Shown: piece after piece, positions 1 to 7,256 of the stretch
How the letters are laid out: the number at the start of each line of letters is the position of its first letter
Position numbering within the stretch: the stretch's first letter is position 1
Assembly (NCBI GenBank): GCA_016866415.1
Contig: VGML01000050.1
Coordinates: forward strand, 1 to 12,332
Direction of reading: 5' to 3'
Length of the DNA stretch: 12,332 nucleotides
Source of the DNA: Bacteroidota bacterium
GTDB taxonomy: Bacteria > Bacteroidota > Bacteroidia > Flavobacteriales_D > Crocinitomicaceae
Notes under the pieces: generated by a model
Seen by the model: only the letters and a program-made list of their open reading frames with translations
Told to the model about the DNA's origin: nothing
Database searches by the model: none
Translations under genes and position numbers: made by a program

Positions 1-3000
1 AAGTTCCTCCTAAAATGAGAGAAGCATATCCATCTCCTGATGGAGGAGGAAATGTACCGCCACCATTTAATCCTAAATTATAATTAGTAGCAACAAAATA
101 TGGATAATAAGATGAGGAGTTGTAAAATCCGAAACAAACTGTATTGTAATAACTCGGTCCGCTACCAAGCCACCCGCTTGCCAATGAAATTTGAGAGACA
201 CTAGTTGGACAAGAAGTATAAGTTTCAAAATCGCCATTGGTAATTAAATTAGAAGAACAAACCGATGCCGGACAATTTGAGAATTCAACATCTACACTTG
301 CACTTGCACTAATACAACCTGCTGTATTATTTACTACATAATAGGTTACCACTCCAACTGTAGCAGGAGGAGTAAATGAAGCACCCGTTCCAACCTGAGT
401 AGTTAATCCAGGATCGGTATACCAATGTGTACCATTACTTGTATTTAATGCCGCGATATTATCATCACCTACACAATACCAAGAATCGGGAGTATAAATA
501 ATCGGAGTTGTTCCGCCAATCGTAACCGGAATAATTTCTGTTGAAGTTTGACATCTTTCAGTTATAGTTAAAGATACATTGTAAGTTCCCGGTTCGCTAT
601 AAACATGTGAAGGATTTTCGAGTGAAGACACATTGTTCACTCCGGAAGAAGGATCTCCAAAATTCCAAGAGTAGGTTGGACAATCACTAATTTGAACGGA
701 AGTATTTGTAAAATTAATTGGCGTAGGTATGCATGCCGCAACAAATGTAAAGTTTGCATCAATTACAGGTTCTACATAAGTTGGATCTTTAAACCAGCTC
801 TGCACGTAATTGGCACTTGAAAAATGACCGCTATAAACCGGAGTGCCATTAGAAAGCGGAAAGGAGGCTACTTGAATATTACATGCTGCCCCTGCAGCGT
901 TTGGATTATTGATCACTGTACCCAAAGGTTGTCCCTGCCCAAATACATATAACTTACAATCAGGTCCAAGATGCATCCCACCGTACAGGAATGTTCCTCC
1001 AGACCATGGGTCATAGACTAACACTCCGGTCGGATCAACATTCGCTGCATAAACATTGTACTGATATATCCCCTGGAACATCTCATTTGCGTAAAAATAT
1101 TGCCCGTTGTTGGAGAATGAACAACCGTAACCGCCATGGGTGAGCGTCTCTTTGTAGCATACCTCTCCGGTTTCGTTATCAAACGTGAAGAGGAACGATG
1201 AGCTATTTTGCACTGAGAGAGCAATGTGTCTACCTGTTGGTGACGCTTTGATCTGTCCAGGTGAAGAAGGAAGTGAAACCGGCGAAGGTGAAACGACCGG
1301 AGCAGATATTCCCGCCGCACTCAATCTAAAGGAATAAATATTATTTGCATCATGAACGATTACCCAAGTTTCTCCAGCAATACAGGATTCAACAGCAGTA
1401 AGATGCTCAGGAACTCCAGCCAATAACATGGTGTTTTTAGTTGCAGGTACAACGTCTCCAAGTCCCCCGTTCGCTAAAAGATCAATTTCGGAATAGTAAA
1501 ATCCGGTGCCCCCATTCGAACCAATCGTAAATAAATAATACCTGTTTGGATTTGTTGGATGCGGAACAGGGAGGAAACCCTGAGAAGCTGAATAATCAGT
1601 ATTCAACCCACTGCCATTAGGCATGACCACATGATTTCTGTTTTTTACAACATTATCATAGGCATAGAATAACAGGTTCCCGTTGTCGTCCGAAATGGAA
1701 ACATTGTTTTCCATATTACCAGAGTATGACGAGGTACAATCGTCCAATGGCGTTGGAGGTGATGCACAAAGGAAATTCAGTGCAACGGTATTCCCCATGT
1801 ACCATTTTGCAGCCCGTTTGGTATAACATAAAGGAGCTTGCGGATCAATGTTCACTGTAACAGCAGTAACAAAGCCGGTACATGGACCCGGTACCAGTCC
1901 GCCGGAAAGCTGCTCGACAACGTAATAAGTGGTCGAACCAACTGTATTTGACGGCGTGAAAGACGTACCCGTTGCAAGCAAGCTAGTCAGCCCGGCATCA
2001 GCGTACCAGTTAATAACGCCTAAAAGTGCAGGAGTTGATGTCAAAGGGGTAATTGTCTCACCAAAACAGTAATCGAGGTCACCGGAAATAACCGGGGTTG
2101 AAAGTGAATCGAGCATTACAAATTCCTTAGCATCAAAAATTGTATCGCCACATGGAGTGAGGATTGAAAGTATAAATCGATATGTTCCTGATGTAAGGTT
2201 AATAGTCGTCGGGTTGGCAGCATTCGGGTTTACGAGATAATTAGATGAAGGGATGCTCCAGCCTGAAGGTGTTGATATCTGTCCTTGCCAACTGTAAACA
2301 GCCTCAATCGAGTCCGCCGGCCCACCCAATATAGCTGATGTGTTAAAGCATACCTCTTGAGTTCCATTTATATTCATAAACTCCTGATTACCATGTGCTT
2401 CCCATGGGAAGTATTGGTTAGGAACACCTCCCAGTAACATGCGTGTTGTTGTAAGTCCATTCAGGACAATATTCGGTGTTGAATAATTATCCGGATCGTT
2501 CACGACATGCATAAACTGGGTTGATCCTTGGGTCATGTAAAGTTTACCCTTTGTACTTCTTTGAATAGCATGAAAACCATCGCTTAATCCAACGCTTAAA
2601 TCTGTAAAAATAGCTCCAGTTGGGGAGTTTAAAAGATCATATCTTCGAAGGATCTCATCTCCAAAACCCGGTCCAGGGATAGTTTGCTGAAAAGTAACAT
2701 AAAGCACATTCCCACCAATACTAAAACATCCGCCATAAGGCATATTGTCCGGTGAATTGTAAATTGTGGTCCTATTTGAAAAAACTCCTGTTGCGGGGTT
2801 AAAGTCATATGTATTTACTTGTTTTGTGGCATACTGGATATCTGCAAGCTTCAGATGATCCGATCGCATATTCATATATCCAGTGCCAGGAGTCGCTGGA
2901 GGAACGCTAAAAACTGAAATAACCGGAGCGGCAAAGACCCCTCCTGGTTGCAGACCAATTGAAACAAGCTCATCAAGTGGTCCGGCTGAAGGGTCAATGC

Positions 3001-3580
3001 GTCGTGTGATCACCCAGAAATACTTAGAGTCTTCCTTTTGAGCTATGATCACTTTTTCACCACGCGTACTGTACAGAAGTATATCCTTCTCTCCAGGAAT
3101 CACATCCCCCATACCTCCATTCAGGTCCATGTCCACCTTAGAATAGCGTAGTCCATTTCCAACCGTATTACTCACATAGAATACATAATATTCGGAGCAA
3201 TCGTCTGGGTCTCTAGTAATTATTATCCCTTGTGATGCACTTTGCTCGCTGATCAAGTTCTGACCATTTGGCATTAAATTATAATTAGCATCATATAAGT
3301 TGAAATAGGCTGGATTACTAGTGGGATGCCCCGCATAAAAGAGTAAATTTCCAAATCCATCTGAAATTGATGCATTTCCTTCTTCATTCCTCATATTGTG
3401 AGTTACGGCGGAATTAAGTATTGGAGCTGACGGGGATGGAGTTGGAGAAAATCTGAGATGGATAGAATCTCCAAATACCCAGTTACTATTGAAATTATTG
3501 ATATTCTGTGCATGAACACAAAAAGCAGTTGATACAACTGCCAATAAATTCAAGAAAAGCTGTCTTCTTCTCATTGTCAT
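1..3580 (-). CDS. Large T9SS-type exported protein with two tandem beta-propeller units, PKD and Ig-like modules (C-terminus off window)
   Basis: I translated this frame by hand: it stays open from ATG at 3580 to base 1 (about 1193 residues) with no stop, so the 3' end lies outside. Residues 1-25 are a signal peptide (basic MTMRRR, hydrophobic core, cleavage near VHAQ). Propeller unit 1 spans about 30-395 (ASISDGFGNLLFYA near 70). A PKD/Ig-like stretch (400-495) and an Ig_7-like module (495-580, WYADAGLTS) follow. Propeller unit 2 spans about 585-930 (VSISDDNGNLLFYA near 627). Then come a PKD domain (934-1012, YSWNFGD...HVY), another Ig_7-like module (1024-1087) and an ITNGDFE-type jelly-roll-like domain from 1105 to the edge. 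This architecture is typical of Bacteroidota surface proteins; I infer a type B (CHU_C) sorting domain beyond the edge. The start overlaps the upstream TGA as ATGA, implying translational coupling. An alternative ATG lies at 3574. Ligand and exact role are unknown. Confidence 0.88.
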   Translation of the reverse strand, partial: MTMRRRQLFLNLLAVVSTAFCVHAQNINNFNSNWVFGDSIHLRFSPTPSPSAPILNSAVTHNMRNEEGNASISDGFGNLLFYAGHPTSNPAYFNLYDANYNLMPNGQNLISEQSASQGIIITRDPDDCSEYYVFYVSNTVGNGLRYSKVDMDLNGGMGDVIPGEKDILLYSTRGEKVIIAQKEDSKYFWVITRRIDPSAGPLDELVSIGLQPGGVFAAPVISVFSVPPATPGTGYMNMRSDHLKLADIQYATKQVNTYDFNPATGVFSNRTTIYNSPDNMPYGGCFSIGGNVLYVTFQQTIPGPGFGDEILRRYDLLNSPTGAIFTDLSVGLSDGFHAIQRSTKGKLYMTQGSTQFMHVVNDPDNYSTPNIVLNGLTTTRMLLGGVPNQYFPWEAHGNQEFMNINGTQEVCFNTSAILGGPADSIEAVYSWQGQISTPSGWSIPSSNYLVNPNAANPTTINLTSGTYRFILSILTPCGDTIFDAKEFVMLDSLSTPVISGDLDYCFGETITPLTSTPALLGVINWYADAGLTSLLATGTSFTPSNTVGSTTYYVVEQLSGGLVPGPCTGFVTAVTVNIDPQAPLCYTKRAAKWYMGNTVALNFLCASPPTPLDDCTSSYSGNMENNVSISDDNGNLLFYAYDNVVKNRNHVVMPNGSGLNTDYSASQGFLPVPHPTNPNRYYLFTIGSNGGTGFYYSEIDLLANGGLGDVVPATKNTMLLAGVPEHLTAVESCIAGETWVIVHDANNIYSFRLSAAGISAPVVSPSPVSLPSSPGQIKASPTGRHIALSVQNSSSFLFTFDNETGEVCYKETLTHGGYGCSFSNNGQYFYANEMFQGIYQYNVYAANVDPTGVLVYDPWSGGTFLYGGMHLGPDCKLYVFGQGQPLGTVINNPNAAGAACNIQVASFPLSNGTPVYSGHFSSANYVQSWFKDPTYVEPVIDANFTFVAACIPTPINFTNTSVQISDCPTYSWNFGDPSSGVNNVSSLENPSHVYSEPGTYNVSLTITERCQTSTEIIPVTIGGTTPIIYTPDSWYCVGDDNIAALNTSNGTHWYTDPGLTTQVGTGASFTPPATVGVVTYYVVNNTAGCISASASVDVEFSNCPASVCSSNLITNGDFETYTSCPTSVSQISLASGWLGSGPSYYNTVCFGFYNSSSYYPYFVATNYNLGLNGGGTFPPPSGDGYASLILGGT

Positions 3581-5487
3581 CTTTTAATTATTCTGTAAGT
3601 AGTTTGATCTGACGATAGTAAATATAAACCTTTCGGCCAGTTAATGGTGTTTATTGTAACATTGCCATTCGAATTGTCTTTTGACCGATACATTATCTGT
3701 CCAAGTGCATTTGTTATTTCAATCTGGCTATTAGAGGATGAGATTTTCAACTCCTCTTCAAATGGGTTTGGTCCGAAAAAAGGCGCTTCGATCGTTGCAA
3801 GAGTTGCAACTGAATTGGCTGTTCCTTTGATCCCAAGACTTTGATTTCTGTAACGTCCACTTCCCGTAGTCAATAATTCAACAGAGCGCACCATATATTC
3901 ATATTGCCCACCAGTCGTAAGGGATACATCCGTATAATTGGTTGCAGTAATCGGTGTTGTGTTGAGCTTTGTCCAAGATTCAATTCCCAATGCCCTTCTA
4001 TACACATAATATCCATCTACGGTTGATGCAGGAGCAGCCCAATTCAGCTCAACAGAACCATCTGCCTGACCTGTTGAAATCAATACGGGAGGAATATCAA
4101 CATAATGGGCTCTCAAAGAAGGATCACCCAGCTGGGCAATGTGAACCCATCTTTTAAAATAACTTGTAGTGCTGGCAAAATACCCTGATGTATTATTCTG
4201 AGACATTCGAATACAGCTGCCAATGTTTTTACCCAACCCCATCGGATGATAGTACAGGTTAGGACGACCGGACCAGGAGCTGCATAGAATTCGCCCCGAT
4301 GCCAACGCTGATCTTAGCAAGTTATTCTGTGAATCCCAGTCACCGAAGTAACTACCAAAAAGCATGGTAAATGTCGAATTAAGGTCGTTTGAAGCAAATT
4401 CTCCCGTAGAAGTAATCCCTTGGGCATCCGTATATGATCCCGGACCAGCTCCATAGCTCCAGAGGTAGTCCTGCGCAACCAGGGCTGAAGTATAATCTCC
4501 GTCTGTTACATTGGATCTTCCCACAATCGGGGAGAACGACATATATCCTCCTGCTGCAAACCCTTCTTCCAAAGCAAGAAAATTATCTTCCACCACTGCG
4601 GAGTTCATTGGAATATAAAGATGAGTTTTAAATTCGTGCAGCTTAGTAAGATAAGTAGACATCAGTTCAGTTTCGGATTGAGAAAATGCAGGTAGGTCGT
4701 AAAAATCAACTCTCGAAACTTCCAACTCGGCATTTTGGACGATGGCTTGATCAAACTTCCCATCACCGGGCACATTGTGATTTCTCGTTGAAGCGGCTGA
4801 AGTGTTGTTCAATGTATTATCTGTCCAGATCCCATCCATGTCGGCATAATAAACATCAGCCGGCCATGCTCCAATGTGATCAGAATGACCATCGGGATTC
4901 ATTTCACCCGAGTAAGGAACAGGAACATGACCTAATAAAAAAACACTTTTTACTCGAAGAGGAGAGGTATTGTATTCAGCCGTGATCAATGCTTTAATCT
5001 GTGTCGCGGTTTGCAGGCGATCCACTTCGATCACATGCACAAACCAACCATCCGCTTCAAGATCGCTGATTAAAAGATCTACCCCTGTTTGCAAAGCAGG
5101 CAAGAAGTAATCATCAACGACAAGAAGCAGTACTCCCGGATCATAGTCTATTTCCGTATCTATTCCTGCCGCCACATAGCCATAACCTGTAGTTGTGCTG
5201 CTCCGGATAATTCTGTATTCATACTGCTGCCCTGATACTACCGTATTGTCCAAATAGCTCGTTTCAGTACCTGAGGGCGTGGCTATTACTGAACCCCAGC
5301 TCCCGGAACCATAATTCCTCCTGTACAGGCTATATTGAGTAGCTACCGTATCGCTTTCCCAGCTCAAAAGAATTGCCGCGTTGCCGTTGGCAAGTTGTGC
5401 CTCCATCATCACAGCATTTTGATGTGAAAAAGACTGGGAAAAAATCGGGAAAGGAACCAAAAACAAGAAACATATTCTTTTCTTCAT
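3577..5487 (-). CDS. Gingipain (C25)-like secreted protein with two FnIII domains and type A T9SS sorting tail; probable pseudopeptidase
   Basis: This 636-aa protein has a signal peptide (1-18, ending PIFSQ). A fibronectin type III-like domain (about 22-98) is followed by a caspase/gingipain-like region (about 117-460). C25-type marks there are VFLLGHVPVP (182-191), WPADVYYADMDGIWTD (208-223), LEVSRVDFYDLP (255-266) and LGDPSLR (453-459). A second FnIII domain (about 464-560) leads to a C-terminal tail opening GPNPFEEELKI (572-582) and ending in YRIIKR, a Por-secretion type A sorting domain. From memory of RgpB, its catalytic GHG and AC positions align with GAG (Ala347) and GS (Ser379). The spacing is 32 here against 33 in RgpB, so both catalytic residues seem replaced. 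It is likely exported by the T9SS and anchored or released; a binding or scaffold role is inference. The start ATG shares one base with the upstream TAA (TAATG), and its own stop overlaps the next gene (ATGA). Confidence 0.85.
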   Translation of the reverse strand: MKKRICFLFLVPFPIFSQSFSHQNAVMMEAQLANGNAAILLSWESDTVATQYSLYRRNYGSGSWGSVIATPSGTETSYLDNTVVSGQQYEYRIIRSSTTTGYGYVAAGIDTEIDYDPGVLLLVVDDYFLPALQTGVDLLISDLEADGWFVHVIEVDRLQTATQIKALITAEYNTSPLRVKSVFLLGHVPVPYSGEMNPDGHSDHIGAWPADVYYADMDGIWTDNTLNNTSAASTRNHNVPGDGKFDQAIVQNAELEVSRVDFYDLPAFSQSETELMSTYLTKLHEFKTHLYIPMNSAVVEDNFLALEEGFAAGGYMSFSPIVGRSNVTDGDYTSALVAQDYLWSYGAGPGSYTDAQGITSTGEFASNDLNSTFTMLFGSYFGDWDSQNNLLRSALASGRILCSSWSGRPNLYYHPMGLGKNIGSCIRMSQNNTSGYFASTTSYFKRWVHIAQLGDPSLRAHYVDIPPVLISTGQADGSVELNWAAPASTVDGYYVYRRALGIESWTKLNTTPITATNYTDVSLTTGGQYEYMVRSVELLTTGSGRYRNQSLGIKGTANSVATLATIEAPFFGPNPFEEELKISSSNSQIEITNALGQIMYRSKDNSNGNVTINTINWPKGLYLLSSDQTTYRIIKR

Positions 5488-6293
5488 TAGTTGTTTATTA
5501 GTGTTACGATACCGGTTTTATTTTCTCTAAAATTATTGTTATATTCGATGATAAAATAATAAGAACCAACAGGCATTTTTTCACTTTTGAATGTTCCATC
5601 CCAAGGGTTAGTTTCATAGTGCCCTGTCTTTGACTGATAAATAATATTCCCTAATCGGTTGTATATACTCACGACATTTTCAGGATAAATCTGATCAATG
5701 TTGTCCAGTATCCACACATCATTTGTTAGATCTCCATCTGGCGTGAAAGCCGTTGGAACAATAATCTCGCATTCTTCTACAGATATCACAACTGTCGAAG
5801 CAGGTCCTTCACATCCGTTAATAGTTTCTGTAACAAAGTAATTGGTTGATCCCGCATTCATGGAAGGAGTGTAGGACGAATTTGTTCCAAGTACAGTTGT
5901 TAAAGCCTGATCAGCATACCATGTAAACGATCCAGTTCCCTGAGCGAATAAATCTACTGGCACTGCATTATTACAATACAAGGTGTCTGTTCCGGCAGTT
6001 GGCGCAGATGGAATGGAGTTAATAACGATTGTTTGTGTGGAAGATAAATTGCTATTTGTACAATTTGCATCTGTAATGCTAACCAGCACATAAGCTCCAG
6101 CGGTATTTCCTAGTGATAAAGTAGTTGAAGATCCCGTTTGTGATTGTGCGGCTCCATCCAAGGTATAATTTAAGGTGAAATTAGGCGTGCCTGTTAGGGA
6201 AACTACGATATCTGCGATAACATCTCCTTGACAATAAGTTGCTCTACCAGAAATGGTTGCTGAAGGAACAGGATTAAGAAGTATTTCTAGCAC
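5487..6293 (-). CDS. N-terminally truncated adhesin remnant: Ig-like modules plus gliding-motility CHU_C (type B T9SS) C-terminal domain
   Basis: The frame is open for 268 codons but begins only at a GTG (6293) immediately preceded by an in-frame TAA, and it has no signal peptide. The encoded protein starts at the linker between two repeat modules (LLNPVPSATISG), runs through a PKD/Ig-like module (about 12-92, YCQGD...), an Ig_7-like module (about 96-174, FTWYADQALTT...NYFVTETINGCEG) and a CHU_C domain (about 179-266: VPTAFTPDGDLTNDVW, NPWDG, LPVG-like MPVGSYYFIIE, GIVTLI). CHU_C domains end large T9SS cargo proteins, so this is probably the 3' piece of a much larger adhesin gene whose 5' part was lost. 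Without a signal peptide the product cannot be exported. The frame still ends in a TAATG overlap with the C25-like gene, so it may survive as a leader for translation of that gene. It may also be simply decaying. Whether the GTG is used is unknown. Confidence 0.72.
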   Translation of the reverse strand: MLEILLNPVPSATISGRATYCQGDVIADIVVSLTGTPNFTLNYTLDGAAQSQTGSSTTLSLGNTAGAYVLVSITDANCTNSNLSSTQTIVINSIPSAPTAGTDTLYCNNAVPVDLFAQGTGSFTWYADQALTTVLGTNSSYTPSMNAGSTNYFVTETINGCEGPASTVVISVEECEIIVPTAFTPDGDLTNDVWILDNIDQIYPENVVSIYNRLGNIIYQSKTGHYETNPWDGTFKSEKMPVGSYYFIIEYNNNFRENKTGIVTLINN

Positions 6294-6318
6294 TTAACAT
6301 TCTAATTAAAACACCACT
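6294..6318. other. Probable recombination/deletion junction between small gene and adhesin remnant
   Basis: Only 25 bases separate the TAG of the 100-aa gene from the mid-protein start of the CHU_C fragment. The signal peptide and all upstream modules of the adhesin are missing here. Base composition also changes across it by hand count: 25% GC in the line at 6541, against 40% at 5821 and 47% at 5161. I see no clear inverted or direct repeat or transposase, so the mechanism is undetermined. Confidence 0.5.
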
Positions 6319-6621
6319 CTAGTGAATTTTATAAACTCCAATATCTTTCGTGTTTTCACTTTGATAGCACGTCTCTGACAAGTTCTTTTTAATATCAAAA
6401 TCCTCAGAAATAGTGAGCAATTCCACAATTGACCCATCATCGAATTTGAGTTGATAACGTTCCGATTTGTGAAAATAACCACACCAATCAGCTTTGCGTA
6501 TTGAACTTTCCAACTGTGATAATGAATATTTTTCTCCCAATTTTATGATGTGAAAAAAATCTTTCTGAGAAAAAAACGAGTTTAGAACAAAAACAAGAGA
6601 AAATGTAAAAATTATTTTCAT
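6319..6621 (-). CDS. Small secreted protein of unknown function (100 aa)
   Basis: I do not recognise a family. The protein has a clear signal peptide (about 1-19, MKII basic end, hydrophobic core, cleavage near FFSQ), leaving a mature part of about 80 residues. This is probably mixed alpha/beta: LSQLESSIRKADW suggests a helix, and YQLKFDDGSIVELLTI suggests two strands joined by a DDGS turn. It has just two cysteines after the leader, Cys47 and Cys85, which could form a disulfide in the periplasm or outside. A perfect TAnnTTTG box lies 23 bases upstream of the ATG, so it may be transcribed separately from the LRR gene ahead of it. A signal peptide, a good promoter and low-GC host-like composition favour a real gene. 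It could be a lineage-specific orphan. Confidence 0.68.
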   Translation of the reverse strand: MKIIFTFSLVFVLNSFFSQKDFFHIIKLGEKYSLSQLESSIRKADWCGYFHKSERYQLKFDDGSIVELLTISEDFDIKKNLSETCYQSENTKDIGVYKIH

Positions 6622-6644
6622 GTGTTGAGTTTATAATTGAAAAT

Positions 6645-6652
6645 CAAATATA
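6645..6652 (-). promoter_or_regulatory. Bacteroidota -7 promoter box TATATTTG for the 100-aa gene
   Basis: On the minus strand TATATTTG fits the TAnnTTTG consensus of the Bacteroidota primary sigma factor exactly, 23 bases before the ATG at 6621. A TTG overlapping the TGA of the LRR gene is about 26 bases upstream, longer than the usual 17-23 spacer, so the -33 element is weak. Confidence 0.5.
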
Positions 6653-6677
6653 TAATAATTAATTTTATTTAAAAAAA

Positions 6678-7256
6678 TCAATCCAAACACTTACAAGGCG
6701 GGTCCATTGAAACTTTCACCCAACTTAATTTTGTTTTCACCTCCGAATGTGTTTTCGTACTCAACATAACACCTTGAATATCTAGTTTTTTAAGTTGCCT
6801 CATTTCGTAGATTTTTGGTTCAACCGTGCCAATGGGATTATCATAAAAATCCATTTCCTCCAACTTGGAGCAATAAAATAAGTTCCCTGAAATGACATTG
6901 ATTTTATTACGAGAAAGAACCAATTTTTTGAGATTCTCTAATCTAGAAATGACCAAAGGAACAGTCTCAAAATCGTTGCGATCGAGGTTCAGTATTTCTA
7001 ATTTTTGGAAAAAATACAAACTATCCGGAAGACTAACTAATCGATTTTTCACTAAATATAGTTCTTTTAAATTTTGAAATCTCCAAAGTTCTTTAGGAAG
7101 TTCAATTAATTTACTTTTAGAAATGCTAATAGAGAAAATTGTATCAGGATTGGCATTTATAACTTCATCCAATCGATAAACTTTATTGGATGTTTTTTGT
7201 GCGTTAAGGCTTGACCAAAGGAAGATTAAAATACTGACGGCAAACAATTTCATCAT
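6678..7256 (-). CDS. Secreted leucine-rich repeat protein
   Basis: This 192-aa protein has a signal peptide (1-19, cleavage after SSLNA). Five leucine-rich repeats of exactly 23 residues follow at 50-72, 73-95, 96-118, 119-141 and 142-164, with the pattern LxxLPxxLxxLxxLxxLxLxxNx; the last two are degenerate. The C-terminus (DPPCKCLD) has two cysteines that may cap the solenoid. LRR solenoids bind proteins, so an extracytoplasmic binding role is likely, but the partner cannot be read from the sequence. There is no lipobox and no T9SS sorting tail, so periplasmic location is the simplest inference. It starts at tandem ATGs (7256 and 7253), both inside the 3' end of ribF, giving a 50-53 base same-strand overlap and suggesting co-transcription with ribF. 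Confidence 0.85.
   Translation of the reverse strand: MMKLFAVSILIFLWSSLNAQKTSNKVYRLDEVINANPDTIFSISISKSKLIELPKELWRFQNLKELYLVKNRLVSLPDSLYFFQKLEILNLDRNDFETVPLVISRLENLKKLVLSRNKINVISGNLFYCSKLEEMDFYDNPIGTVEPKIYEMRQLKKLDIQGVMLSTKTHSEVKTKLSWVKVSMDPPCKCLD

Noticed and set aside
1018..1320. 100-codon minus-strand open frame (MRREYLLRSFH...)
   Set aside because: It lies in another frame inside the continuous propeller-protein frame, has low-complexity basic composition and resembles no family. It is a shadow.
3644..4985. Several 60-100 codon plus-strand open frames opposite the C25-like gene
   Set aside because: They are antisense to a well-supported coding frame, have no promoter box or recognisable protein features, and are scattered in different frames.
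6294..6318. Insertion sequence or attachment site at the junction
   Set aside because: I see no inverted repeats, target duplication, tRNA end or transposase/integrase gene nearby.
6890..7110. Regular 69-base spacing in the LRR gene as a DNA repeat or CRISPR-like array
   Set aside because: The periodicity is at the protein level (23-residue repeats); the DNA repeats are strongly diverged and have no spacer structure.
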